Origin: Pseudomonas lactis | GTDB lineage: Bacteria > Pseudomonadota > Gammaproteobacteria > Pseudomonadales > Pseudomonadaceae | Direction of reading: 5' to 3' | NCBI RefSeq assembly: GCF_001439845.1 | Contig: NZ_JYLO01000015.1 | Span: 90,858-154,857, forward strand | Length of the DNA: 64,000 bases | In this document: positions 1 through 7,976 of the stretch, piece after piece | Position numbering within the stretch: position 1 is the first letter of the stretch | Layout: each line of letters opens with the position of its first letter | Translations under genes and position numbers: made by a program | Notes under the pieces: generated by a model | What the model was told of the DNA's origin: nothing | Database searches by the model: none | The model's input: the letters and a program-made list of their open reading frames with translations, nothing else

Positions 1-50
1 GCAACGCGCATGCCTGCGATGTCTTCGGCGGTTTTCAAGGTAACGGTCAT
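1..50 (-). CDS. map: Methionine aminopeptidase, N-terminal fragment
   Basis: Only the first 16 codons lie in the window, read leftwards from an ATG at 50-48; they encode MTVTLKTAEDIAGMRV and continue off the edge. This resembles the amino end of type I methionine aminopeptidase, which removes the initiator methionine from nascent proteins. The gene runs divergently from rpsB, the usual map/rpsB arrangement in gammaproteobacteria, and this context is the main support. The metal-binding catalytic region is outside the window. Confidence 0.75.
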   Translation of the reverse strand, partial: MTVTLKTAEDIAGMRV

Positions 51-287
51 ACAGGCTCTCTCTAGCGCGACGCGCTGAAATCAATACGGTTCACGGGGGC
101 GCGACAAAGGGTTACAGCATTCGCGCAAGTCCCAAAAAACGCGATTCTAACAGACGATGCTGGCAAATCATGCGCATCTGGTGATCGCTTCTCTCTATGA
201 GGTAGAGCCATGTTGGCTGTATTCAAGGGCTTACGCAAAGACGACGACCGGCAAGTGTGATTGCGGGTTTCGTTTTTGCCGATGCTG

Positions 288-296
288 TGGTATAAA
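288..296 (+). promoter_or_regulatory. Probable rpsB promoter, extended -10
   Basis: TGGTATAAA forms an extended -10 (TG-n-TATAAA), followed by a GC-rich GCGCC stretch near the expected start site. Such a discriminator is typical of stringently controlled ribosomal promoters. No good -35 is visible, as expected for an extended -10 promoter. The transcript would have a leader of about 135 bases before rpsB. Confidence 0.55.
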
Positions 297-302
297 ATGC
301 GC

Positions 303-437
303 CGCTTTCCGGGGATACCCCGCAAAGCTTAAATCCACACACGTGTCGACACGATGACCTGGGTGCCGGAGGCCTTGATGCCGCTGGTTGGTCATTGGGA
401 TACGTGGAGGCCAAACCCGACTTATTAAGGAACTATC
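303..437 (+). promoter_or_regulatory. rpsB 5' leader, candidate S2 autoregulatory region
   Basis: About 135 untranslated bases separate the predicted start site from the rpsB ATG, ending in the Shine-Dalgarno AAGGAAC. Short complementary blocks such as GGGGATACCCC near 313 suggest structure. In gammaproteobacteria the rpsB leader is known to mediate feedback repression by S2. That this leader does so is inference from position and length. Confidence 0.45.
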
Positions 438-1175
438 ATGTCCCAAGTCAACATGCGCGATATGCTGAAGGCCGGTGTGCACTTCGGTCACCAGACCCGT
501 TACTGGAACCCGAAAATGGGTAAGTACATTTTCGGCGCGCGTAACAAGATTCACATTATCAACCTTGAAAAAACCCTGCCAATGTTCAACGAAGCACTGA
601 CTTTCGTAGAGCGTCTGGCCCAGGGCAAAAACAAGATCCTGTTCGTCGGCACCAAGCGTTCCGCTGGCAAGATCGTTGCTGAAGAAGCAGCACGTTGCGG
701 TTCGCCGTACGTCGATCACCGCTGGTTGGGCGGCATGCTGACCAACTTCAAAACCATCCGTGCTTCCATCAAGCGTCTGCGTGACCTTGAAGTACAAGCC
801 GAAGACGGTACTTTCGCCAAGCTGACCAAGAAAGAAGCGCTGATGCGCTCCCGTGACCTGGAAAAGCTCGATCGTTCCCTGGGTGGTATCAAGGACATGG
901 GCGGTCTGCCTGACGCACTGTTCGTTATCGACGTTGATCACGAGCGCATCGCGATCACCGAAGCCAACAAGCTGGGCATCCCGGTTATCGGCGTAGTCGA
1001 TACCAACAGCAGCCCGGAAGGCGTTGACTACATCATCCCAGGCAACGATGACGCAATCCGCGCTATCCAGCTGTACATGGGTTCGATGGCTGACGCTGTA
1101 ATCCGTGGTCGCAACCACGTTGCTGGTGGTACCGAGCAGTTCGTTGAAGAAGCTCCGGTAGCTGCCGCTGAGTAA
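438..1175 (+). CDS. rpsB: 30S ribosomal protein uS2
   Basis: The 245-residue product is ribosomal protein S2, which joins the small subunit late and contacts S1. The sequence begins MSQVNMRDMLKAGVHFGHQ, followed by the conserved YWNPKM block near residues 22-27, and carries the conserved VDHRWLGGMLTNF segment near residue 95. Length is normal for a Pseudomonas S2. The ATG is preceded by AAGGAAC at good spacing. tsf follows 190 bases later behind a strong internal hairpin, the conserved rpsB-tsf pair; the hairpin probably sets a higher level of S2 than of EF-Ts. Confidence 0.98.
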   Translation: MSQVNMRDMLKAGVHFGHQTRYWNPKMGKYIFGARNKIHIINLEKTLPMFNEALTFVERLAQGKNKILFVGTKRSAGKIVAEEAARCGSPYVDHRWLGGMLTNFKTIRASIKRLRDLEVQAEDGTFAKLTKKEALMRSRDLEKLDRSLGGIKDMGGLPDALFVIDVDHERIAITEANKLGIPVIGVVDTNSSPEGVDYIIPGNDDAIRAIQLYMGSMADAVIRGRNHVAGGTEQFVEEAPVAAAE

Positions 1176-1201
1176 TTGACGCCCTGGCGTTGACTCAGTA
1201 A

Positions 1202-1230
1202 GCAAAAAGGGGGCTTGGCCCCCTTTTTGC
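1202..1230 (+). terminator. Hairpin between rpsB and tsf
   Basis: A 12-bp stem of the form GCAAAAAGGGGG/CCCCCTTTTTGC with a very short loop. It carries A and T tracts on both arms, so it can act as an intrinsic terminator. Placed inside the rpsB-tsf pair it is likely a partial terminator or an RNA-processing barrier. Confidence 0.8.
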
Positions 1231-1366
1231 CACCTCGAAAACCATTTGTCGGCAGCGCAGCTACATCATTTGTAACGTGCAGCGGCCTACAACGGAGATT
1301 CGGGAAGAATTGATCGCCCGTTTGATCGGGTGGAATGGTTGAAAACCTATCCAAGAGGATTTTGAA

Positions 1367-2230
1367 ATGGCAGAGATTACTGCAGCGTTGGTTAAAGAAC
1401 TGCGTGAGCGTACCGGCGAAGGCATGATGGATTGCAAAAAGGCCTTGACCAAGGCCGGCGGCGACATCGAAAAAGCCATTGATGACATGCGTGCTTCCGG
1501 CGCCATCAAGGCTGCCAAGAAAGCAGGCAACGTGGCTGCTGAAGGCGCTATCGCTCTGAAAGAAGACGGCAAATCCGCCGTTCTGCTGGAAGTGAACTCC
1601 CAGACCGACTTCCTGGCTCTGCAGGACGACTTCAAGGCATTCGTTGCTGCCAGCGTTGAAAAAGCGTTCGCCGAGAAAATGACTGACGCCGCTCCGCTGA
1701 TCGAAGCTCAAGAAGCTGATCGCCTGGTACTGGTCGGCAAGGTTGGCGAAAACGTCAACATCCGTCGCCTGGTTCGCGTTGAAGGTGATGTGGTTGGTGG
1801 TTACCTGCACGGCAACAAGATCGGTGTTGCAGTTGTTCTCAAAGGCGGCGACGTTGAGCTGGCTAAAGACATCGCAATGCACGTTGCTGCAAGCAACCCT
1901 GAGTTCCTGCTGCCTTCGGAAGTGTCTGCCGACGCAATCGAACGTGAAAAAGCTGTGTTCCTGAGCCTCAACGCCGACAAGATCGCCGGCAAGCCAGAGA
2001 ACATCGTTGAAAACATGATCAAAGGCCGCATCAGCAAGTTCCTGGCTGAAGCAAGCCTGGTTGAGCAGGCGTTCGTCAAGAACCCTGAAATCAAGGTTGG
2101 CGAACTGGCCAAGAAAGCCGGTGCTGAAATCGTTTCCTTCACCTACTTCAAAGTAGGCGAAGGCATCGAGAAGCCGGTCGACAACTTCGCTGAAGAAGTT
2201 GCTGCCCAGCTGGCTGCCGCCAAGCAATAA
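1367..2230 (+). CDS. tsf: Translation elongation factor Ts
   Basis: The 287-residue EF-Ts is the guanine-nucleotide exchange factor that releases GDP from EF-Tu. The N-terminal UBA-like module (residues 1-50, with ELRERTGEGMMDCKKAL) is followed by the conserved NSQTDF motif near residues 77-82 that contacts the EF-Tu nucleotide site. Length matches other Pseudomonas EF-Ts. An AAGAGGA Shine-Dalgarno precedes the ATG. It is probably transcribed with rpsB and possibly from an additional promoter in the 190-base gap. Confidence 0.98.
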   Translation: MAEITAALVKELRERTGEGMMDCKKALTKAGGDIEKAIDDMRASGAIKAAKKAGNVAAEGAIALKEDGKSAVLLEVNSQTDFLALQDDFKAFVAASVEKAFAEKMTDAAPLIEAQEADRLVLVGKVGENVNIRRLVRVEGDVVGGYLHGNKIGVAVVLKGGDVELAKDIAMHVAASNPEFLLPSEVSADAIEREKAVFLSLNADKIAGKPENIVENMIKGRISKFLAEASLVEQAFVKNPEIKVGELAKKAGAEIVSFTYFKVGEGIEKPVDNFAEEVAAQLAAAKQ

Positions 2231-2251
2231 GACAGTTCCAAACTGTCGCCG

Positions 2252-2286
2252 AAAGAGGCTGCCCGCTCACGCGCGCAGCCTCTTTT
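2252..2286 (+). terminator. Intrinsic terminator after tsf
   Basis: AAAGAGGCTGC pairs with GCAGCCTCTTT around a roughly 12-base loop and is followed by T residues. It ends the rpsB-tsf transcript, so pyrH needs its own promoter in the following gap. Confidence 0.85.
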
Positions 2287-2319
2287 CAAATGGGAAGGCC
2301 AATTTTATTTGGTTTCCTC

Positions 2320-2400
2320 TCGGAACTGGCTTACAAAGCCGTGTTCCGATGGCGCTGTGACAGCGTCCAGCTAGAGTGAACGCAAGCCGTAAAACGGCTC
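2320..2400 (+). promoter_or_regulatory. Structured leader upstream of pyrH
   Basis: Three consecutive stem-loops are visible. At 2320-2349, TCGGAAC pairs with GTTCCGA and encloses an inner GGCTT/AAGCC stem. At 2353-2366, CGCTG pairs with CAGCG around TGA. At 2385-2399, AGCCGT pairs with ACGGCT around AAA. They lie between the tsf terminator and the pyrH ribosome site. Function is unknown; a pyrH leader control element is inference. Confidence 0.4.
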
Positions 2401-2441
2401 GCCAAGAATTTTTAAAAAATACGCCGCAGGAGAGATTCGCA

Positions 2442-3185
2442 ATGGCTCAGCAGGGCAGTGGTTATCAGGCTCGCTATAAACGCATTCTACTCAAGCTCAG
2501 CGGCGAGGCCCTGATGGGCTCGGAAGAGTTCGGGATCGACCCCAAGGTGCTTGACCGCATGGCGCTGGAAGTCGGCCAATTGGTCGGTATCGGCGTGCAG
2601 GTCGGCCTGGTGATTGGTGGTGGCAACCTGTTCCGCGGTGCGGCACTCAGTGCTGCCGGTATGGACCGGGTTACCGGCGACCACATGGGCATGCTGGCCA
2701 CTGTGATGAACGCCCTGGCCATGCGCGACGCCCTGGAGCGCGCCAACATCTCGGCCATCGTGATGTCGGCTATTTCCATGGTTGGCGTGACCGATCACTA
2801 TGATCGCCGCAAAGCCATGCGCCACCTGAACTCCAAGGAAGTGGTGATCTTTGCCGCCGGCACCGGTAACCCGTTCTTCACCACTGACTCGGCCGCATGC
2901 CTGCGTGCTATCGAAATCGATGCTGACGTGGTGCTGAAGGCGACCAAGGTGGATGGCGTATACACTGCAGACCCATTCAAAGACCCGCATGCCGAGAAGT
3001 TCGATCATCTGACCTACGATGAAGTTCTGGATCGCAAGCTGGGTGTCATGGACCTGACCGCTATCTGCCTGTGCCGCGACCACAAGATGCCGCTGCGCGT
3101 ATTTAACATGAACAAGCCCGGCGCCCTGCTGAATATCGTACACGGCGGCGCAGAAGGGACTCTGATCGAGGAAGGCCAACAATGA
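2442..3185 (+). CDS. pyrH: Uridylate kinase (UMP kinase)
   Basis: The 247-residue PyrH phosphorylates UMP to UDP in pyrimidine nucleotide synthesis and belongs to the amino-acid-kinase fold, not the eukaryotic UMP kinase family. Visible landmarks are KLSGEALMG (residues 19-27), GGGNLFRG and the ATP-site region KATKVDGVYTADP. I chose the ATG at 2442, preceded by CAGGAGA, giving MAQQGSGYQARYKRILLKL as in other Pseudomonas. An in-frame start at 2376 would add 22 residues that lie in the hairpin-rich leader. The stop overlaps frr by four bases. Confidence 0.97.
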   Translation: MAQQGSGYQARYKRILLKLSGEALMGSEEFGIDPKVLDRMALEVGQLVGIGVQVGLVIGGGNLFRGAALSAAGMDRVTGDHMGMLATVMNALAMRDALERANISAIVMSAISMVGVTDHYDRRKAMRHLNSKEVVIFAAGTGNPFFTTDSAACLRAIEIDADVVLKATKVDGVYTADPFKDPHAEKFDHLTYDEVLDRKLGVMDLTAICLCRDHKMPLRVFNMNKPGALLNIVHGGAEGTLIEEGQQ

Positions 3186-3739
3186 TCAACGAAATCAAGA
3201 AAGACGCCCAGGCGCGTATGCAGAAATCCCTGGAATCCTTGAGCCACGCCTTTGGCCAGATCCGTACTGGCAAGGCGCACCCAAGCATCCTGGGCAGCGT
3301 GATGGTGCCTTACTACGGTTCTGACACCCCGCTGAGCGGTGTGGCCAACGTGACCGTGAAGGATTCGCGTACCCTGCAAGTTGTGGCTTTTGAGCGCAAC
3401 ATGCTCGCTGCCGTCGACAAAGCTATCCAGAGTGCTGGCCTGAACCTCAACCCGACCAACCTGGGCGAGTTGCTGCTGATCTCCATGCCTGCGCTGACCG
3501 AAGAAACCCGCAAGGGCTTCACCAAGCAGGCGCGCAGTGCCGCTGAAGATGCGCGCGTTGCCGTGCGTAATATCCGCCGCGATGCGTTGGGCGACCTGAA
3601 GAAGCTGGTCAAGGACAAGGAAATCAGCGAAGACGAAGAGCGCCGTGCCGTCGCTGATATCGACAAGCTGACCAAGGACGCCGAAGCCCAGATCACCAAG
3701 GCGACCGAAGAAAAAGAAAAGGACCTGATGGCCGTATAA
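3182..3739 (+). CDS. frr: Ribosome recycling factor
   Basis: The 185-residue factor splits post-termination ribosomes together with EF-G. The sequence shows the characteristic long helical coiled-coil ends (MINEIKKDAQARMQKSLESL at the start; a charged DKEISEDEERRAVADIDKL segment near the end). Length is the family norm. Its ATG overlaps the pyrH stop (ATGA), implying translational coupling, and uppS follows after 17 bases. Confidence 0.98.
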   Translation: MINEIKKDAQARMQKSLESLSHAFGQIRTGKAHPSILGSVMVPYYGSDTPLSGVANVTVKDSRTLQVVAFERNMLAAVDKAIQSAGLNLNPTNLGELLLISMPALTEETRKGFTKQARSAAEDARVAVRNIRRDALGDLKKLVKDKEISEDEERRAVADIDKLTKDAEAQITKATEEKEKDLMAV

Positions 3740-3756
3740 GGGGTCAGGACGCCTTC

Positions 3757-4512
3757 ATGGAAAAGACCAAGCAGACTGTGCCCTCCGTGGTGCCGCGCCA
3801 TGTCGCGATCATCATGGATGGGAATAATCGCTGGGCGAAAAAACGCTTTATGCCGGGTGTTGCCGGGCATAAAGCGGGTGTTGACGCGGTAAGGGCGGTG
3901 ATTGAGGTGTGCGCCGAGGCCAAGGTCGAAGTGCTGACCTTGTTCGCCTTCTCCAGTGAGAACTGGCAGCGGCCCGCCGATGAGGTCAGTGCCTTGATGG
4001 ACCTGTTCTTCAAGGCCCTGCGTCGTGAGGCCAAGCGCCTCAATGACAACAACATCAGTCTGCGCATCATTGGTGATCGCTCGCGGTTTCATCCGGAACT
4101 GCAAACGGCCATGCGCGAAGCCGAGGCCATCACTGCCGGCAGTAACCGTTTTGTGTTGCAGATCGCAGCCAACTACGGCGGCCAGTGGGATATCGCCCAG
4201 GCTGCGCAGCGGCTTGCCCGCGAAGTGCAGGCCGGTCATCTGCGCCCGGACGACATCACGCCCGAACTGTTACAAACCTGCCTGGTGACCGGCGACCTGC
4301 CGTTGCCGGACTTGTGTATTCGTACCGGTGGCGAGCATCGCATCAGCAATTTCCTGCTGTGGCAGTTGGCCTACACCGAACTGTACTTCTCCGACCTGTT
4401 CTGGCCGGACTTCAAACACGATGCCATGCGTAATGCACTGGCCGATTTCGCTTCCCGTCAGCGTCGCTTCGGTAAAACGAGCGAGCAGATCGAAGCTGGA
4501 GCCCGGGTTTAA
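3757..4512 (+). CDS. uppS: Undecaprenyl diphosphate synthase (cis-prenyltransferase)
   Basis: The 251-residue UppS condenses isopentenyl diphosphate units onto farnesyl diphosphate to make the C55 lipid carrier for peptidoglycan and O-antigen. The catalytic block HVAIIMDGNNRWAKKR (residues 15-30, with Asp21) and the substrate-binding CIRTGGEHRISNFLLWQ region are intact. It directly abuts cdsA (stop followed immediately by ATG), within a lipid and envelope precursor operon. Length is typical. Confidence 0.98.
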   Translation: MEKTKQTVPSVVPRHVAIIMDGNNRWAKKRFMPGVAGHKAGVDAVRAVIEVCAEAKVEVLTLFAFSSENWQRPADEVSALMDLFFKALRREAKRLNDNNISLRIIGDRSRFHPELQTAMREAEAITAGSNRFVLQIAANYGGQWDIAQAAQRLAREVQAGHLRPDDITPELLQTCLVTGDLPLPDLCIRTGGEHRISNFLLWQLAYTELYFSDLFWPDFKHDAMRNALADFASRQRRFGKTSEQIEAGARV

Positions 4513-5319
4513 ATGCTTAAACAACGAATCATCACGGCGCTGATCCTGCTGCCGATTGCCTTGTGCGGTTTTTTCCTGCTCGACGGTTCCGGCTTTGCGC
4601 TGTTCATCGGCCTGGTCGTGACCCTTGGGGCCTGGGAGTGGGCGCGCCTGGCAGGCTTCGTCAACCAATTGCCGCGTGTGGTCTACGCCGCTGTGGTCGC
4701 GCTGTTGTTGTTCTTCATGTACATCCTGCCGGACATCGCGCCCTGGGTGCTGGGGGCTGCCGTGTTGTGGTGGGCGCTGGCGACTTTCCTGGTGCTCACC
4801 TATCCGCGCACCAGTGGCCAATGGTCCAGCGTGGCCTGCAAGCTGGTGATTGGCCTGGCGATCCTGTTGCCGGCCTGGCAAGGGTTGGTGGAGATCAAGC
4901 GTTACCCTCTTGGCAACGAGTTGATCCTGGCGGTGATGGTGTTGGTATGGGGCGCTGACATTGGTGCCTACTTCTCGGGTCGAGCCTTTGGCAAGCGCAA
5001 GCTGGCCCCGGCCGTCAGCCCAGGCAAGAGCTGGGAAGGCGTATACGGCGGCCTGGCTTTGACGCTGCTGATCAGCCTGGTGGTCGGTGTGGTGCGTGAC
5101 TGGTCGGTAAAGGAAGTGCTCCTGGCCTTGTTGGGTACGGCTATCGTCGTGTTCATCTCGGTGGTGGGCGACCTTACCGAGAGCATGTTCAAGCGCCAGG
5201 CTGGCATCAAGGACAGCAGTAACCTGCTGCCAGGTCATGGCGGTGTGCTTGACCGTATCGACAGCCTCACCGCTGCGCTACCGATTTTTGCCGTGCTGTT
5301 GTGGATGATCGCTTCGTGA
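4513..5319 (+). CDS. cdsA: Phosphatidate cytidylyltransferase (CDP-diglyceride synthase)
   Basis: The 268-residue integral membrane enzyme makes CDP-diacylglycerol from CTP and phosphatidate, the branch point for all phospholipids. There are several hydrophobic segments, starting at residues 7-40, and the C-terminal family signature KDSSNLLPGHGGVLDRIDS carries the conserved acidic residues. It abuts uppS and its stop overlaps the dxr start (GTGA). Confidence 0.97.
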   Translation: MLKQRIITALILLPIALCGFFLLDGSGFALFIGLVVTLGAWEWARLAGFVNQLPRVVYAAVVALLLFFMYILPDIAPWVLGAAVLWWALATFLVLTYPRTSGQWSSVACKLVIGLAILLPAWQGLVEIKRYPLGNELILAVMVLVWGADIGAYFSGRAFGKRKLAPAVSPGKSWEGVYGGLALTLLISLVVGVVRDWSVKEVLLALLGTAIVVFISVVGDLTESMFKRQAGIKDSSNLLPGHGGVLDRIDSLTAALPIFAVLLWMIAS

Positions 5320-6506
5320 GCCGCCTGCAGCAGGTTACGGTGCTGGGCGCGACCGGCTCGGTCGGGCTTAGTACCCTGGACGTCATTGCGCGTCACCCCG
5401 ATCGCTATCGGGTTTTCGCCCTGACCGGCTTCACGCGTTTGCGCGAGCTGCTGGCCTTGTGCGTGCGACACTCGCCGCGCTTTGCCGTGGTGCCAGAGGT
5501 GGCTGCCGCTCGCCGTCTGCAGGATGATCTGCGCGCTGCCGGGCTGGCCACTCAGGTATTGGTCGGCGAGGCAGGGTTGTGCCAGGTCTCGGCCGATGCT
5601 GACGTGGATACCGTGGTGGCGGCGATTGTCGGTGCAGCAGGTTTGCGCCCGACCTTGGCGGCGGTCGATGCTGGCAAGAAAATCCTGCTGGCCAATAAAG
5701 AAGCCTTGGTCATGTCCGGTGCTCTCTTTATGCAAGCGGTGCGCAAGAGCGGCGCGGTGTTGCTGCCTCTGGACAGCGAGCACAACGCCATCTTCCAGTG
5801 CATGCCCGGTGATTTTGCCCGCGGCTTGAGTCAGGTCGGCGTGCGCCGGATTCTGCTGACGGCATCTGGCGGGCCATTCCGCCAGACTCCGTCGGCCGAG
5901 CTTGAGCATGTGTCACCCGATCAGGCGTGTGCTCACCCGAACTGGTCCATGGGGCGCAAAATCTCCGTGGATTCGGCGAGCATGATGAACAAAGGCCTGG
6001 AATTGATCGAGGCATGCTGGTTGTTCGATGCGCGGCCTGACCAGGTTGAGGTGGTGATTCACCCACAAAGTGTGATCCATTCCCTGGTCGATTACGTGGA
6101 TGGTTCGGTGTTGGCGCAGTTGGGTAATCCGGACATGCGCACACCGATCGCCAATGCCTTGGCCTGGCCGGAGCGCATTGATTCGGGCGTGGCGCCGTTG
6201 GACTTGTTTGCAATCGCGCGCCTGGACTTCGAAGCCCCGGACGAGCAGCGTTTCCCGTGTTTGCGCCTGGCGCGGCAAGCGGCCGAGGCGGGTAACAGTG
6301 CCCCGGCCATGCTTAACGCGGCCAATGAGGTGGCCGTAGCCGCGTTTCTTGAACGGCGCATCCGCTTTCCGCAGATCGCGAGTATCATCGAGGACGTCCT
6401 GGCGCTTGAGCCAGTGGTGGCGGTGAATGACTTGGAGGCGGTGTTTGAAGCCGACACCAAGGCCCGAGCCCTGGCTGGGCAATGGTTGGAACGCAATGCG
6501 CGTTAA
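5316..6506 (+). CDS. dxr: 1-deoxy-D-xylulose 5-phosphate reductoisomerase
   Basis: The 396-residue Dxr converts DXP to MEP with NADPH, the committed step of the MEP isoprenoid pathway. Landmarks are the Rossmann motif GATGSVGLSTLDV near residue 11, LLANKEALVMSG, and the metal- and substrate-binding SEHNAIFQC. I chose the GTG at 5316, which overlaps the cdsA stop as GTGA and gives MSRLQQVTVLG, like other Pseudomonas Dxr. An in-frame GTG at 5301 would add five residues. ispD (25.9 kb) and ispF (29.8 kb) of the same pathway are also in the window. Confidence 0.96.
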   Translation: MSRLQQVTVLGATGSVGLSTLDVIARHPDRYRVFALTGFTRLRELLALCVRHSPRFAVVPEVAAARRLQDDLRAAGLATQVLVGEAGLCQVSADADVDTVVAAIVGAAGLRPTLAAVDAGKKILLANKEALVMSGALFMQAVRKSGAVLLPLDSEHNAIFQCMPGDFARGLSQVGVRRILLTASGGPFRQTPSAELEHVSPDQACAHPNWSMGRKISVDSASMMNKGLELIEACWLFDARPDQVEVVIHPQSVIHSLVDYVDGSVLAQLGNPDMRTPIANALAWPERIDSGVAPLDLFAIARLDFEAPDEQRFPCLRLARQAAEAGNSAPAMLNAANEVAVAAFLERRIRFPQIASIIEDVLALEPVVAVNDLEAVFEADTKARALAGQWLERNAR

Positions 6507-6549
6507 GGTTTGAGTCTTCAGGCATTGGATTGAGATGCGGAGAAATTAG

Positions 6550-7902
6550 ATGAGTGCGCTCTACATGATTGTCGGCACCCTGGTTGCTCTGGGTGTGTTG
6601 GTGACCTTCCACGAATTCGGCCACTTCTGGGTCGCGCGTCGTTGCGGCGTCAAGGTATTGCGCTTTTCCGTCGGTTTCGGCATGCCGTTGTTGCGCTGGC
6701 ATGACCGCCGCGGCACTGAGTTTGTCATTGCTGCTATCCCGTTGGGCGGCTACGTCAAGATGCTCGATGAGCGCGAAGGCGAAGTGCCTGCAGACCAGTT
6801 GGACCAATCCTTCAATCGCAAGACCGTTCGTCAGCGTATTGCGATTGTTGCGGCGGGGCCGATTGCCAACTTTTTGTTGGCGATGGTGTTCTTCTGGGTC
6901 TTGGCCATGCTGGGCAGCCAGCAGGTGCGCCCGGTCATTGGCGCGGTCGAAGCGGACAGCATCGCGGCCAAGGCTGGCCTGACGGCTGGGCAGGAAATTG
7001 TATCCATTGATGGCGAACCCACTACGGGCTGGGGCGCGGTCAACTTGCAGTTGGTGCGTCGCCTGGGCGAGAGCGGCACCGTCAATGTGGTGGTGCGCGA
7101 CCAGGATTCCAGCGCCGAAACCCCGCGGGCATTGGCGCTGGACCATTGGCTCAAGGGCGCTGATGAGCCCGATCCGATCAAATCCCTGGGGATCCGCCCT
7201 TGGCGTCCGGCCTTGCCGCCGGTGCTGGCCGAGCTCGACCCGAAAGGCCCGGCCCAGGCTGCTGGCCTGAAAACCGGTGATCGCTTGCTGGCCCTCGATG
7301 GCCAGGCGCTGGGTGACTGGCAGCAGGTGGTCGACCTGGTGCGTGTGCGCCCTGATACCAAAATTGTGCTGAAAGTTGAGCGCGACGGTGCTCAAATCGA
7401 CGTCCCCGTGACCTTGTCGGTGCGAAGCGAAGCCAAGGCAGCCGGGGGTTACCTGGGTGCAGGGGTCAAGGGTGTCGAATGGCCGCCATCGATGGTGCGA
7501 GAGGTCAGCTACGGGCCTTTGGCCGCGATTGGCGAGGGTGCGAAACGCACCTGGACCATGAGCGTGCTGACCCTCGAATCCCTCAAGAAAATGTTGTTCG
7601 GTGAGCTCTCGGTAAAAAACTTGAGTGGACCGATAACCATTGCTAAAGTGGCGGGCGCTTCTGCCCAGTCGGGTGTCGCGGATTTCCTGAATTTCCTGGC
7701 TTATCTGAGTATTAGCCTTGGGGTTCTGAATTTGCTGCCCATTCCAGTATTGGATGGGGGGCATCTGCTGTTTTATCTGGTCGAGTGGGTGCGTGGTCGC
7801 CCCTTGTCGGATCGGGTGCAGGGTTGGGGGATACAGATCGGTATCAGTTTGGTGGTCGGGGTGATGTTGTTAGCCCTGGTCAACGATCTGGGACGTCTGT
7901 AA
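6550..7902 (+). CDS. rseP: Intramembrane zinc metalloprotease RseP (site-2 protease)
   Basis: The 450-residue inner-membrane protease cleaves anti-sigma factors within the membrane; in Pseudomonas the main known target is MucA, releasing AlgU. The zinc site HEFGH is at residues 21-25 in the first membrane helix, and the third ligand region NLLPIPVLDGGHL lies near residues 392-404. Two PDZ domains occupy the periplasmic loop, approximately residues 110-300. It lies directly upstream of bamA, a common arrangement linking envelope-stress signalling and outer-membrane assembly. Confidence 0.97.
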   Translation: MSALYMIVGTLVALGVLVTFHEFGHFWVARRCGVKVLRFSVGFGMPLLRWHDRRGTEFVIAAIPLGGYVKMLDEREGEVPADQLDQSFNRKTVRQRIAIVAAGPIANFLLAMVFFWVLAMLGSQQVRPVIGAVEADSIAAKAGLTAGQEIVSIDGEPTTGWGAVNLQLVRRLGESGTVNVVVRDQDSSAETPRALALDHWLKGADEPDPIKSLGIRPWRPALPPVLAELDPKGPAQAAGLKTGDRLLALDGQALGDWQQVVDLVRVRPDTKIVLKVERDGAQIDVPVTLSVRSEAKAAGGYLGAGVKGVEWPPSMVREVSYGPLAAIGEGAKRTWTMSVLTLESLKKMLFGELSVKNLSGPITIAKVAGASAQSGVADFLNFLAYLSISLGVLNLLPIPVLDGGHLLFYLVEWVRGRPLSDRVQGWGIQIGISLVVGVMLLALVNDLGRL

Positions 7903-7922
7903 CGCTTCGCTGAATTGCGAAT

Positions 7923-7950
7923 CTGCCGCATTTTGCGGCAGTTTGTTTAT
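7923..7950 (+). terminator. Hairpin between rseP and bamA
   Basis: CTGCCGCA pairs with TGCGGCAG around a TTT loop (7923-7941) and is followed by TTTGTTTATT. It looks like an intrinsic terminator within the envelope operon, ending 26 bases before bamA, and could tune bamA or reflect a separate bamA promoter. Confidence 0.6.
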
Positions 7951-7976
7951 TGCCAGTTGGAATAAGAAAGGACTTC

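Noticed and set aside
2376..2441. Upstream start for pyrH
   Set aside because: The added 22 residues overlap leader hairpins and lack a ribosome site; the ATG at 2442 has CAGGAGA upstream.
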